Positions 7,884-17,621 of a stretch of DNA of 60,389 nt are shown in pieces. Source of the stretch: Rikenellaceae bacterium. Its GTDB lineage: Bacteria; Bacteroidota; Bacteroidia; Bacteroidales; UBA932. Positions within the stretch are counted from its first letter, which is position 1. Every line of letters starts with the position of its first letter. A model generated the notes under the pieces. It made no database searches. It saw only the letters and a list, made by a program, of their open reading frames with translations, and was not told where the DNA came from. Location of the stretch: contig CAAGFN010000021.1 of assembly GCA_900769145.1 (NCBI GenBank), forward strand, positions 1 through 60,389, in the 5' to 3' direction. The translations under genes were made by a program, and so were the position numbers.

Positions 7884-10800
7884 ATGAAAAGATTCTCAGC
7901 ATTCATCTGTATGCTGCTCGGAATCGTTCTATCTGTGAATGTCTCTGCCCAGAACCAGGCAGTCACCTTCCCTCAGGAGAAAATGAGGATCTCGGATGCT
8001 TTCAGCATTGTCGAGAAACAAACAGGACTTTCCATAGCATACAACGAGGACCTGCTGGACGTAGGACGGCTGGTCACATTACCCCCGCGCAAGAATTTGT
8101 CTGATGCGATGAAGATAATTCTTGAAGGCACGGGAACACGTGCCACCTATCAGGGAAAACTCATTCTCATTGTAAAGGACAATGAGATGAAAGACAATCA
8201 GTTGCGAACATATTCCGGAACTGTCCGGGATGAAGCTGGAGCCGTAGCCGGTGCTGTGGTTATGATCGGTTCCGGCCAGGTCAATACGGTTACCGGCCCG
8301 GACGGGGAATTCTCCATAAGGGCAAAGTCGGGAGAAGTCCTCAGGGTGACAATGCTCGGATACAAGGATGCTTATCTCTCGCTCGGCTCCAGGACTGAAA
8401 ACCTCGAAATCACCCTCGCCTTGGACAAGAACCTGCTGAACGAGTCCCTCGTCGTGGGTTACGGTTCAATGCAGAAGAAGGACATTACCTCGGCCATCGG
8501 CTCCTACAAGCCGTCTGAACTGAGTTCACGCCAGGTTCTCGGCGCTGATGAACTCATCCAGGGCCGGATTCCGGGTGTCAACATTACCTCCGCCTCCGGT
8601 ATCCCTGGAAGTAAGAACCGTGTGAGTATCAGGGGTATAGGTTCTCTTACAGCTGGAAACGAACCGCTCTATGTCATTGACGGTGTTCCGATAAGCAATA
8701 CTTCAGCCGATGCCGGCGGTTGGTCCGCACAGTCAATGAACGGACTTTCGGAGATGAACCCTTCGGATATTGAGTCCATACAGGTGCTGAAGGATGCGGC
8801 CTCGGCTGCAATCTATGGCTCGAGAGCAACGAACGGAGTCATCATCATCACCACGAAGAAAGGTGTGAAAGGTGCCCCGAAGGTATCTGTGGACGCATCA
8901 ATGAGCCTTTCCCAGCTCACAAGGACTGACAGGCTCGATATGGCTGACGCCGACCTTTATCTTGAGGTTATGAATGAGGCCATTGACAATTACAATATGC
9001 AGACAGGCAGCACCGTCGAGAGGCTGGATAATCCATATCCGGGCAAACCTCAGGTGAAGATGCTCGATATGATTCTCCGCACAGCATTTACCTGGAATGC
9101 CAATGTCTCTGTATCAGGCGGTACTAACAAGGCCAACTATTATCTTGCCGCCAATGCCAGACACAACGAGGGCGTGTTCATAGGTAATGAACTGGACAAA
9201 TACAATTTCAAGACTAATGTCAGCACTGACATAAAGAAGTGGCTCTCGGTCGGCGCAACCGTCAATCTCAGCTATTCCAGGAACAACCGTGTTCCGACAG
9301 GATACGATATAGGTTCATCATTGATTCCGAGAGCCCTCGAGCAGAGACCTTGGGACAGTCCTGTCAATGCTGACGGAAGCTACAACAAGGGCGGAAGCGC
9401 ACTGCTGAACCACAATCCGCTCCAGATTCTCAACGAGGAGAATGTATATATCAAGAACTTCAGGATGTACGGCTCCGCCTATGCCAAGTTCAACATTTGC
9501 CGCGGCCTGAGCTTCAAGACCAGTTTCGGAGGTGACTTTATGTCCACTGAGGAGCATATCCACTATACTTCCCAGCACAATTACGGAAAGTCCGTCGGTA
9601 TTCTTACCGATGCTCGCAAGTCCTATACTTCTATGGTAGTGGAGAATGTCCTGAGCTATAACAGAACCTTCGCCGACAGTTTTACTCTCGATGCTGTCCT
9701 AGGACATTCGTTCCAGATGGACAATGTTTCCACCGCCAAGCAGACCGGTCAGGGATTTCCTTCTGATTCTTTTGATGTGAACTCAGTTGCTGCGGAATAT
9801 GTGGATGTTACAACCGGAATGTCCGCCTGGGCCCTCCAGTCATATTTCCTCAGAACTACCCTGAACTGGAAGAACCGCTATCTTATGACTCTGACAATGC
9901 GTGCGGACGGTTCATCCAAGTTCGCCAGGGATAACCGCTACGGATATTTCCCGTCAGTTTCAGCGGGGTGGAACATGTCCGAGGAACCTTTCTGGAATGC
10001 TGATTCCATCAATGCCAAAATCCGAGCAAGCTACGGTTCGACCGGAAACCAGGGCGGAATCGGCTCCTATGCCTGGCAGGCTCTTGCCGCCGGCGGATAC
10101 AACTATATGGGCGCCAATGGATTGGGCCTCTCGTCCCAGGGCAACAAGAATCTCCGCTGGGAAGTGGCTGACCAGTATGATGTCGGTGCTGATCTCTCAT
10201 TCTTCGACGGAGCCCTCACATTCACGGCGGACGCATTCATTAAGGATACCAGGAACCTCCTGTACAGCAAGCCTACCGCCGCCACAGCAGGCTATACCAC
10301 ATTCACGAGCAATATCGGCTCAATGCGGAACAAGGGTATCGAGCTTGCCGTCGGAGGCAATGTCGGCAAGGGAGACTTCAACTGGAAGGGAGACTTCAAC
10401 ATTTCCTTCATCCGGAACAAGCTGACATCCCTGATTGACGACAATGAGGTCCTCGCCACCGATTCAATGCACGCCCTGAAGGTCGGCAAGGAGGTTGGCA
10501 GTTTCTATCTTGTCAAGATGACCGGCATATATCAGCACGATGAAGATGTGCCTCAGAATCTCTACGACCAGGGAGTGCGTGCGGGAGACTGCATATATGA
10601 GGATGTCAATGGAGACGGCGAGATTGATACGACCAACGACAGACAGTTTGTCGGCTCGGCCAATCCCAAATTCTCCGGAGGTTTCAACAATACATTCTCT
10701 TTCAAGGGATTCGACCTCAGCATCTTCTTCACATTCTCATACGGGAACAGCCTCTATGAACTCTGGACCGGTGGCTACCGTCTCGGAAACGGAGTATGGA

Positions 10801-11168
10801 CCCCTCTCAAGTCGGAGGCGCTGAAGAGATGGACGGGCCCCGGAACTACCAATACCACCCCGAGGGCGATATACGGCTATACCTGGAACTCCACCAAGTT
10901 CGCCAATACGAGGTTCCTCCACGATGCATCGTATCTCAGATGCCGCAATCTTTCATTGGGCTACACACTGCCTTCCAGGATTACGTCAAAGGCAGGCATT
11001 GACAAGCTGCGCTTCTTCTTCCAGGTGGACAATCTCTTCATTGTGACACCTTATCCTCTCCTGGATCCTGAAGTCAATGTAAGCCTGAATGCAATGAATA
11101 TGGGCTATGATTTCCTTTATCCTTCACAGCCGAGAACATTCTCGCTCGGTCTAAACCTCAAATTCTGA
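7884..11168 (+). CDS. SusC/RagA-family TonB-dependent receptor with STN domain
   Basis: 1094-residue outer-membrane receptor. Order: signal peptide to about residue 22 (VSAQ), STN signalling domain (about 30-95, DAFSIVEKQTGLSIAYN), carboxypeptidase-like beta-sandwich (about 107-190, YSGTVRDEAGAVAGA ... DGEFSIRAKSGEVL), plug domain with LIQGRIPGVNITSASG, SIRGIGSL and PLYVIDGVP, then a 22-strand barrel ending in the aromatic-rich TFSLGLNLKF. It imports an oligosaccharide with SusD. The STN domain implies that it also signals through FecR. Start at ATG 7884 (MKRFSAFICMLL), not the upstream in-frame ATG 7827 which would spoil the signal peptide. SusD follows after 6 bases. Confidence 0.95.
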   Translation: MKRFSAFICMLLGIVLSVNVSAQNQAVTFPQEKMRISDAFSIVEKQTGLSIAYNEDLLDVGRLVTLPPRKNLSDAMKIILEGTGTRATYQGKLILIVKDNEMKDNQLRTYSGTVRDEAGAVAGAVVMIGSGQVNTVTGPDGEFSIRAKSGEVLRVTMLGYKDAYLSLGSRTENLEITLALDKNLLNESLVVGYGSMQKKDITSAIGSYKPSELSSRQVLGADELIQGRIPGVNITSASGIPGSKNRVSIRGIGSLTAGNEPLYVIDGVPISNTSADAGGWSAQSMNGLSEMNPSDIESIQVLKDAASAAIYGSRATNGVIIITTKKGVKGAPKVSVDASMSLSQLTRTDRLDMADADLYLEVMNEAIDNYNMQTGSTVERLDNPYPGKPQVKMLDMILRTAFTWNANVSVSGGTNKANYYLAANARHNEGVFIGNELDKYNFKTNVSTDIKKWLSVGATVNLSYSRNNRVPTGYDIGSSLIPRALEQRPWDSPVNADGSYNKGGSALLNHNPLQILNEENVYIKNFRMYGSAYAKFNICRGLSFKTSFGGDFMSTEEHIHYTSQHNYGKSVGILTDARKSYTSMVVENVLSYNRTFADSFTLDAVLGHSFQMDNVSTAKQTGQGFPSDSFDVNSVAAEYVDVTTGMSAWALQSYFLRTTLNWKNRYLMTLTMRADGSSKFARDNRYGYFPSVSAGWNMSEEPFWNADSINAKIRASYGSTGNQGGIGSYAWQALAAGGYNYMGANGLGLSSQGNKNLRWEVADQYDVGADLSFFDGALTFTADAFIKDTRNLLYSKPTAATAGYTTFTSNIGSMRNKGIELAVGGNVGKGDFNWKGDFNISFIRNKLTSLIDDNEVLATDSMHALKVGKEVGSFYLVKMTGIYQHDEDVPQNLYDQGVRAGDCIYEDVNGDGEIDTTNDRQFVGSANPKFSGGFNNTFSFKGFDLSIFFTFSYGNSLYELWTGGYRLGNGVWTPLKSEALKRWTGPGTTNTTPRAIYGYTWNSTKFANTRFLHDASYLRCRNLSLGYTLPSRITSKAGIDKLRFFFQVDNLFIVTPYPLLDPEVNVSLNAMNMGYDFLYPSQPRTFSLGLNLKF

Positions 11169-11174
11169 CGCATT

Positions 11175-12503
11175 ATGAAGACATTAAGATACATATCAGC
11201 ATTGTTGCTCGGGATGACCCTGGCGGCTGCACCCGCTTGTGACAGCCTCCTCGACCAGTATCCCCACAATGCGGTGTCCAGTGACAATCTCACTGATGCG
11301 GATGCCAAACTCCTGCTGACAGGATTGTATTACATTGTGCAGAACAAGCCTACAGCCAACGGATATGCGGCCTTTGACATCATTGGCGGAGACCTCATCA
11401 GGGGAGGAGCATCCGGCAACAAGATTCCTTATCTTCTGGTCCAGGACCTCGTGACTGAGGCAGGCGGATTCATCAGCGGCCAGTGGAACGGATATTATAC
11501 CGCATTGTACCAGGTCAATAACTTCATCCAGTCGGTGGAGTCAATGGAACAGACGCCGTCAGTTGTGGAGATGCTTGGTACTGCGCATTTCTTCAGAGGA
11601 CTTCTGTATTACAATATTGCATCGAGATGGGGAGCCGCTCCGCTCATAACCAAGCCTGAAAGCAAGGATGTGGGCTGCAGCCCAGAGGCAGAGGTGTGGG
11701 CTTTCACCGCATCGGAGTTCGAACAGGCCGCTGAGACAGCTCCCGAATTCACTTCAAAGAATTATGTCTCGAGACAAGCTGCTAAGGCATTGCTCGCAAG
11801 GACGTATCTTGCAATGGGAAGAAAGTCTGAGGCTGCGGCATTGGCTGAGGAACTCATTGCCGGCCCGGCTTTCGCCCTGGAAGGTTTCGACAAGATATTC
11901 CGCGGGAAGCCCAACAGGGAGGAGATATTCACGTTCGCCAATCTCATGGAGGAATCCTCTGTCAATCTCAGCGCATCTATGTACTACTCCCGGGAATCGC
12001 CTGTAGGAGGCTCCTATACCTATGCTCCTACGCAGGAAGCGATGGATATGTTCGTGCCGGACGATCTCAGGACAGCCTATTCAGTCGATTCGCAGGGAAC
12101 CAACAATGTGGTCAACAAATACAGTTCAGGCGAAGCCGGAACCGATCCTCTTTGTATCACCCGTCTCGGAGAGATGTACCTCATAAGTGCGGAGGGAAAT
12201 GGGCTTGAAAAGGGAGGCCTTCAGAGGCTTAACGAATTAAGGGCCTTCAGGGGCCTGCCTTCAGTATCTCCTGCCAATGAGAAGGATTTTGAAACGGCTG
12301 TACTCAATGAGAGACGTCTTGAACTTTTCGGAGAAGGGTTCCGCTGGTTCGACCTTGTCCGTACCGGAAGGCTCGGTGAGACGATGCCGCTTGAAGAAAA
12401 GTACACGAGGTTCCCGATACCTTCGCGAGATCTTGGACTCAATCAGCTCCTGGAGCAGAATCCGCTCTGGAAGGCTTCATCGGAAACTTCTGAAAATGAA
12501 TAA
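11175..12503 (+). CDS. SusD/RagB-family nutrient-binding lipoprotein
   Basis: 442-residue outer-membrane lipoprotein. Signal peptide with lipobox AAPAC places the lipidated Cys at about residue 22. The SusD helical core is seen (FFRGLLYYNIASRWGAAPLI; VSRQAAKALLARTYLAMG) and the C-terminal ERRLELFGEGFRWFDLVRTGRL, ending in FPIPSRDLGLNQLLEQNP. It is shorter than the usual 500-600 residues. It caps the SusC channel and binds glycan at the surface. Translation probably couples to SusC (6-base gap) and to the following phosphodiester glycosidase (12 bases). Confidence 0.93.
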   Translation: MKTLRYISALLLGMTLAAAPACDSLLDQYPHNAVSSDNLTDADAKLLLTGLYYIVQNKPTANGYAAFDIIGGDLIRGGASGNKIPYLLVQDLVTEAGGFISGQWNGYYTALYQVNNFIQSVESMEQTPSVVEMLGTAHFFRGLLYYNIASRWGAAPLITKPESKDVGCSPEAEVWAFTASEFEQAAETAPEFTSKNYVSRQAAKALLARTYLAMGRKSEAAALAEELIAGPAFALEGFDKIFRGKPNREEIFTFANLMEESSVNLSASMYYSRESPVGGSYTYAPTQEAMDMFVPDDLRTAYSVDSQGTNNVVNKYSSGEAGTDPLCITRLGEMYLISAEGNGLEKGGLQRLNELRAFRGLPSVSPANEKDFETAVLNERRLELFGEGFRWFDLVRTGRLGETMPLEEKYTRFPIPSRDLGLNQLLEQNPLWKASSETSENE

Positions 12504-12515
12504 ATTGACATTGAT

Positions 12516-13460
12516 ATGAAGAATATGTTGAATATATTTACACTTGTCGCCGTGACAATGCTTTCCTCCTGTACGGAGAAACTTGTGATGACGACGCCCG
12601 ATACAGTGTACCGGGCACGCACTGAAGTCGGTGCGATGTTGCAGGACAACTGCCCCGTAATAGCCCACACCTATGCCGATTCCACATTTCTGCTTGCCAG
12701 GGGAGTGTCTGAGACAGACGTGCACGTCCAACTTGTCAACGGCAAGGTAGAGCATATGTATTTCATCAGGATTGACCTGAATGATCCCGGTGTGACCGTC
12801 AAGGTAGGCTTGCCGTACGACGTGGACGTGACCTCCGGGTTCCAGCGCCAGACCCTCACTGAGATGGCTTCGTGGATGGATGCTCCCGGCAAGAGAGTGG
12901 TGGCTATGGTAAATGCTGACTTCTGGGATGTGTCCAACGGGGATATCCGGGGTCCGATTCACAGGAACGGCAACATACTGAAGGATACATTCATATACAC
13001 CGACAGACTTTACCAGCAGGCGTTGAGCTTTATGGCAATTGACTGGGAAGGAACTCCAATCATCAGGGATTCAGTGGAATACAGACCAATGATGAAGGAA
13101 CTTAAGGAGTGTACCGGAAGTGGTGTCATCGTGCTCCGTGACGGAGTGGTACCGGACCAGACCAACTATCCGGGCAGGGACCCGCGTACCTGCATCGGCT
13201 ATACGGATGACGGTATCTTGTATTTCTTCGTTTGTGACGGACGCAGCCAGCTCTGGTCGCTCGGCCTTGATTATGAGGAAATGGGCCACATAATGGCCGC
13301 TCTCGGCTGCAGGTGGGCCGTGAATTTCGACGGAGGCGGTTCCACGGAACTCATAGTCCGCCATCCTGCCGCTGATGTATTCCAGGTCCGCAACCGCCCT
13401 ACAGACGGCTCTGAAAGGCCTGTGGTCAATACCTGGACTGTATGTGTCAACGAACCATAA
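12516..13460 (+). CDS. Phosphodiester glycosidase (NAGPA-domain) lipoprotein
   Basis: 314-residue lipoprotein (lipobox LSSC, Cys about residue 19). The NAGPA domain (PF09992) is recognised by MVNADFWDVSNGDIRGP, by RTCIGYTDDGILYFFVCDGR and by the strongly conserved AVNFDGGGSTELIV near the C-terminus. The family is named for the mammalian enzyme that removes GlcNAc from a phosphodiester-linked mannose. Located directly after SusD, it probably cleaves a sugar-phosphodiester bond in the glycan handled by this locus. The specific substrate cannot be read from the sequence. Confidence 0.85.
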   Translation: MKNMLNIFTLVAVTMLSSCTEKLVMTTPDTVYRARTEVGAMLQDNCPVIAHTYADSTFLLARGVSETDVHVQLVNGKVEHMYFIRIDLNDPGVTVKVGLPYDVDVTSGFQRQTLTEMASWMDAPGKRVVAMVNADFWDVSNGDIRGPIHRNGNILKDTFIYTDRLYQQALSFMAIDWEGTPIIRDSVEYRPMMKELKECTGSGVIVLRDGVVPDQTNYPGRDPRTCIGYTDDGILYFFVCDGRSQLWSLGLDYEEMGHIMAALGCRWAVNFDGGGSTELIVRHPAADVFQVRNRPTDGSERPVVNTWTVCVNEP

Positions 13461-13474
13461 AAAGGAGTCTTGTT

Positions 13475-15271
13475 ATGAAAAAGATATATTTGATTATGGC
13501 AATGCTGGGACTCGCATTGGTCGCCTCCTGCTCCGACTCCGGTCAGGCCGAGCCGGCGGACAATGATCCTGTGTTGCTTTCAGTAATCCCCAAGGCGGGG
13601 AATGCCGGTACCGAGGCTGTCGTGTCGGGATATTGGTTCTCCGACAAGGCTGAGGAAGTGAACGTGTCGGTGAACGGCAAGGAGGCGTCCGTGCTCTCAT
13701 CCTCCATTGACCGGATCAATGTGGTGATGCCGGAAAATGAACTCGGCACATATTCCCTGAAGGTTTCCGTGAGGGGAAGGGAAGTGGAAGGCCTGAGTTT
13801 CAGATATGCCGAGGCTCCTGAGGAGGAGAAGCTCGCCGTATATTCATACAGCCCTTCGAGCGGTATTGAGGGTGACAGGATAACTGTCACGGGAACCTGT
13901 TTCTCACACGTGGCTGAAAACAATATTGTCACAGTGAATGATGTCCGTGCGGAAGTGGTCGAGGCTATCCCGACAAGGATGGTGATTGTGCTTCCTGACA
14001 ATCCTCAGGGCCAGTATCCTATCATTGTCAAGGTAGGAGAAGAGACAGCGGAAGGTCCGGCTTTCACATATCTGAAGAAGCCGACGCTGGAGATTCTTTC
14101 GATTGAGCCTTCTTCAGCTGTGGCCGGTTCCGAAATCAAGCTTGTCGGCAACCTTTTCAGCGAAGTGCCTTCGGAGAATATTGTCACAATCAACGGGGTC
14201 AATGCCGAGGTTCTCTCAGCATCCCTTACCGAGCTTACCATCATTGTCCCGGACAATCCTCTCGGAAGCTATCCGGTAATGATTACAGTGGGCGACAATA
14301 CAGTGACGGGCCCTGAATTCACTTATCTTGAGAAGATTTACACCTACGATGTCAAAACCATCTCCGGTTCCGCCGGAAGAAGCGATGCCAATGTCTTTGT
14401 GGACGGCGGTCCGCTGGAGACCAAATACAGGACACCTCACGGACTATGCTTCCTGCCAGACGGAAGAATGGTCATCGGGGACAGGGGCAACCACGCTGTA
14501 AAGGTTATGAATGTTGCGACGTATGTTACGGAGACAATCTACCCTGTGACCGGTGTGACCAATCTCCTCAACAATCCTTGGCGTCTCAGGGCAGATGCGG
14601 ATGGCAATCTCTTTATTGTCAGCAAGGCGAACAAGAAGCTCGTGAAGTACGACTTTGCATCGAAGACCGGTACCGAGGTTATCTCAACTGGCCTTTCAGA
14701 TCCTCTCGATGTGACCTTCGACAAGTCAGGAAACATGTACGTTCTTGACAGGGGAGTGAAGACTATCTTCAAATATCCGAAAGATGACTATTCTTCATCG
14801 ACCGCTTTCGTGGTCCTCGATGAGTCTCCTCTCTGTATGGAGTTCGACGCTGAGGGTAATCTCATTGTAGTCACGGGCTCAAGGCATTTCTTCAAGGTTA
14901 CCCCTGACGGTAAGGCGGCAATTATAGCCGGAAGCGGTGTCAAGGGCTATTCTGACGGCAATGCCGGCGAACCTCTGACGGCACAGATGGGAGATGTATG
15001 GGGCCTTGCTGTTGCCAAAGACGGAAATATATACTTCGTGGACGGCTCATATCACGTAATCAGGATGCTGAAACCGGGAAGCGAAGGATATGCCAATGCT
15101 TCTGTCAGGACTATTGCGGGTTCTGCGGGTTCTGCAGGCAAGGTGGACGGTACCGGTTCTGCTGCCAGGTTCAATACCCCTTATGACATCTGTATTTCCC
15201 CGTCAGGTGACAAACTCTATGTGACCGACCTTATGAACTTCCTTGTAAGGGAGATAACCATTAAAGACTGA
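13475..15271 (+). CDS. TIG/IPT-domain and NHL-repeat surface lipoprotein
   Basis: 598 residues. Signal peptide with lipobox VASC (Cys about 19). Three tandem IPT/TIG immunoglobulin-like domains follow (about 30-118, 120-205, 208-290), each starting with a PxxGxxGxxVxxxG pattern such as SPSSGIEGDRITVTGTCF. From about 310 to the end come NHL beta-propeller repeats (LPDGRMVIGDRGNHAVKVM; DGNIYFVDGSYHVIRML). In PULs such lipoproteins occupy the SusE/SusF position and bind glycan; here this is inferred from position. ATG 13475 has a clear AAAGGAG upstream, unusual in this window. Paralogous to the next gene. Confidence 0.85.
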   Translation: MKKIYLIMAMLGLALVASCSDSGQAEPADNDPVLLSVIPKAGNAGTEAVVSGYWFSDKAEEVNVSVNGKEASVLSSSIDRINVVMPENELGTYSLKVSVRGREVEGLSFRYAEAPEEEKLAVYSYSPSSGIEGDRITVTGTCFSHVAENNIVTVNDVRAEVVEAIPTRMVIVLPDNPQGQYPIIVKVGEETAEGPAFTYLKKPTLEILSIEPSSAVAGSEIKLVGNLFSEVPSENIVTINGVNAEVLSASLTELTIIVPDNPLGSYPVMITVGDNTVTGPEFTYLEKIYTYDVKTISGSAGRSDANVFVDGGPLETKYRTPHGLCFLPDGRMVIGDRGNHAVKVMNVATYVTETIYPVTGVTNLLNNPWRLRADADGNLFIVSKANKKLVKYDFASKTGTEVISTGLSDPLDVTFDKSGNMYVLDRGVKTIFKYPKDDYSSSTAFVVLDESPLCMEFDAEGNLIVVTGSRHFFKVTPDGKAAIIAGSGVKGYSDGNAGEPLTAQMGDVWGLAVAKDGNIYFVDGSYHVIRMLKPGSEGYANASVRTIAGSAGSAGKVDGTGSAARFNTPYDICISPSGDKLYVTDLMNFLVREITIKD

Positions 15272-16539
15272 TGACAATGAAACAGAATATCATAATGACG
15301 GCAATGGCCGCCGTTGCCATCCCTATAGCATTGTTCTGCTCCTGTTCCGGGGATGAGTACGTGGCGAAGGTGACGGAACTGAAGCTGGTGTCTGTCAATC
15401 CGACCAACGGATATCCGGGCGAAATCGTAAAAATCCTCGGCCGCAATTTCTCACCTGTCGCCTCGCAGAACAAGGTGGTGATTGCCGGAGAGGAGGCGAG
15501 AATACTTGAATGCGGGAGGGATGAGATCCAGATTATCCTTCCCGAGGCTGAACCGGGAGATTACACATTGACGGTGACCTCACCTTCCGGTACTGTGGAG
15601 GGATTGAATTTCACTTATCTTAAAGTTCCTGACCATCAGTATCTTGTGACAACGATAGTGGGCCAGAAGGGGGCCTACGAGATGGTGGATGGAATCGGAA
15701 CCGCCGCAATCACCAAGCTCCCCACAGGTCTGAACAAGGCCCCGGACGGAAGTATATGGTTCACCTGCAGGGGCTACAATAAGATTCGCCGCATCGCAAA
15801 GGACTATACGGTCACTACATTGGCGGATGTCGAGCTTGGAGGTTCCGCAATATGGCAGGGCTGCTTCTCTCCTGACGGACAGTATTACTATTTCGTGGAC
15901 AAGCCAAAGGGTATGCTCCGCAGGATGAGTGTCTCAGATTATTCTGTCACGACAGTGGCCTCTGGCCTCAAGAGCCCTATGAACTGCTGTTTCGACGCTG
16001 AAGGCAATATCTATGTCTCCGCAAGGGACAACAAGGCCATCTACAAGTTCGACAGGGACAATGCAAAGACCACGTTCGCAACACTCGGCTTTGGTCCGAA
16101 TTATTGCAAGTTCGCTCCGGACGGAAACCTCATTGTTTCGCTCAACAACGGCTACAAGTTCGTCTCCATATCTCCTGACGGAACCGTGACGGATTTCCTC
16201 GGCACAGGAGTGAAGCCTGCGGAAAAGTCGGACGGAGAGCCCGGACAGCCGCTTACAGTGGGCATCAAGACCTGTTTCGGCTTCGATTTCGACAGCAAGG
16301 GCGTGATGTATATCTCGGACAACAGTTACAATTGCATCCGTCGCTTTACCCCTGGCCCTGGTCTGGACTATTCCACGGGTACTGTGGAAACCATAATAGG
16401 CTCCAAGTCAGGTTATGCCGACGGCGCCGGCCTGAAGGTGAAGATGACCCAGCCGTACGAGATTCTGGTTTACGATGACAATACCCTCTATTTTGCGGAC
16501 ACGGTGAACTATCTAATCCGCAAAGTGGTGATTAAGTAA
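15271..16539 (+). CDS. TIG/IPT-domain and NHL-repeat surface lipoprotein (second, shorter copy)
   Basis: 422 residues, built like its upstream neighbour but with only one TIG domain (about 30-110, VNPTNGYPGEIVKILGRNF) before the NHL propeller (ADVELGGSAIW..., DAEGNIYVSARDNKAIYKF, KGVMYISDNSYNCIRRF). Lipobox region LFCSC. The ATG at 15271 shares its A with the TGA of the upstream gene (TGATG coupling); ATG 15277 is an alternative start. It is the last gene of the SusC/D locus; the next gene has its own promoter. Confidence 0.83.
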   Translation: MTMKQNIIMTAMAAVAIPIALFCSCSGDEYVAKVTELKLVSVNPTNGYPGEIVKILGRNFSPVASQNKVVIAGEEARILECGRDEIQIILPEAEPGDYTLTVTSPSGTVEGLNFTYLKVPDHQYLVTTIVGQKGAYEMVDGIGTAAITKLPTGLNKAPDGSIWFTCRGYNKIRRIAKDYTVTTLADVELGGSAIWQGCFSPDGQYYYFVDKPKGMLRRMSVSDYSVTTVASGLKSPMNCCFDAEGNIYVSARDNKAIYKFDRDNAKTTFATLGFGPNYCKFAPDGNLIVSLNNGYKFVSISPDGTVTDFLGTGVKPAEKSDGEPGQPLTVGIKTCFGFDFDSKGVMYISDNSYNCIRRFTPGPGLDYSTGTVETIIGSKSGYADGAGLKVKMTQPYEILVYDDNTLYFADTVNYLIRKVVIK

Positions 16540-16553
16540 TCTTCTTCGAAATC

Positions 16554-16587
16554 TTGCGCATATTTTCAGTATTTAGTCGTATATTTG
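16554..16587 (+). promoter_or_regulatory. Predicted promoter of the glucosaminidase gene
   Basis: TTG 16554-16556, 23 nt, TATATTTG 16580-16587. The -7 box ends 5 bases before ATG 16593, so the transcript would be leaderless or nearly so. Confidence 0.55.
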
Positions 16588-16592
16588 AAGAT

Positions 16593-17612
16593 ATGCGCAA
16601 GTTTTCAATATCAATGCTGATGATTTCAGCCCTGGTGGTGTCGGCATTCACTGCCGTCACTCCGCAGGATGACTATATCCGGAAATACTCTGCCACGGCC
16701 GTAAGGGAAATGTACAGGAGTGGCGTGCCGGCCAGCATTACACTGGCCCAGGGCCTGCTGGAGTCCCGTTACGGGCAGTCCGAGCTGGCAGTCAGGGGCA
16801 ACAACCACTTCGGCATCAAATGCCACGACTGGACGGGGAAGAAGATGTACTATGACGATGACGCCAAGGGGGAGTGCTTCAGGGTTTATTCCTCGGCTGA
16901 CGAGAGCTTCAGGGACCATTCGGATTTCCTGAGGTACAGGGACAGGTACAAGTTTCTGTTCGACTACGATGTGACCGACTACAAATCCTGGGCTTACGGG
17001 CTAAAGAAGGCAGGCTATGCCACAGACCCCTCATATCCTTCAAAACTTATCAAAATCATTGAGGACTATCATCTATATGATTATGATACAATGACTTCTG
17101 CATCTTCGGAAGTCAAGGACAACAAAGCGGACAGGAAAGCGGGAAAGAAAAGGAAGAAGTCAGGTCCGGTGCAGAAAGAAGTGGTGACAATCCCTGATTC
17201 TCCGCATTCAATCGAGGAACCGAAGCACCTGACACAGGCGGAACTCGGGGAGAAGTTCTCATTCTCACTTTCCCGTAAGATTTATTCCCTGAACGGGGTG
17301 AAATTCGTATATGCCAATGAGGGCGAAACCTACTATTCCATTGCCGACAAATACGATCTTTTCCCGAAGGAGATTCTCCGTTTCAATGATGCCGGCTCCA
17401 ACCGTGCCCTGATGACAGGAGAGGTGGTATATATCCAGGCCAAGAAGACAAGGGCCGCAAAGGGAATGGACAAGTACATCTCCGATGAGGGAGGTGAGAC
17501 AATGAGGGATCTCTCGCAGCGTTTTGGATTGAAACTCAAGAATTTGTGTAAACTGAACGGAAGAGGGAAGGACTACGTTTCCCTGCCGGGTGACGAGTTC
17601 GTCTTAAGATAG
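16593..17612 (+). CDS. Secreted glucosaminidase-domain peptidoglycan hydrolase with LysM repeats
   Basis: 339 residues. N-terminal signal sequence (about 1-22), then a glucosaminidase domain (PF01832) at about 30-165 with the catalytic-Glu motif ASITLAQGLLESRYGQSELA and GNNHFGIKCHDW. A Lys-rich linker follows (KADRKAGKKRKKSG), then a LysM-like module at about 240-285 (VYANEGETYYSIADKYDLF) and a second near the C-terminus (TMRDLSQRFGLKLKNLCKLN). It should cleave GlcNAc-MurNAc bonds of peptidoglycan. ATG 16593 is preferred over the upstream in-frame codon because of the promoter and signal peptide. mltG follows after 9 bases. Confidence 0.88.
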   Translation: MRKFSISMLMISALVVSAFTAVTPQDDYIRKYSATAVREMYRSGVPASITLAQGLLESRYGQSELAVRGNNHFGIKCHDWTGKKMYYDDDAKGECFRVYSSADESFRDHSDFLRYRDRYKFLFDYDVTDYKSWAYGLKKAGYATDPSYPSKLIKIIEDYHLYDYDTMTSASSEVKDNKADRKAGKKRKKSGPVQKEVVTIPDSPHSIEEPKHLTQAELGEKFSFSLSRKIYSLNGVKFVYANEGETYYSIADKYDLFPKEILRFNDAGSNRALMTGEVVYIQAKKTRAAKGMDKYISDEGGETMRDLSQRFGLKLKNLCKLNGRGKDYVSLPGDEFVLR

Positions 17613-17621
17613 ACTTGAAGT

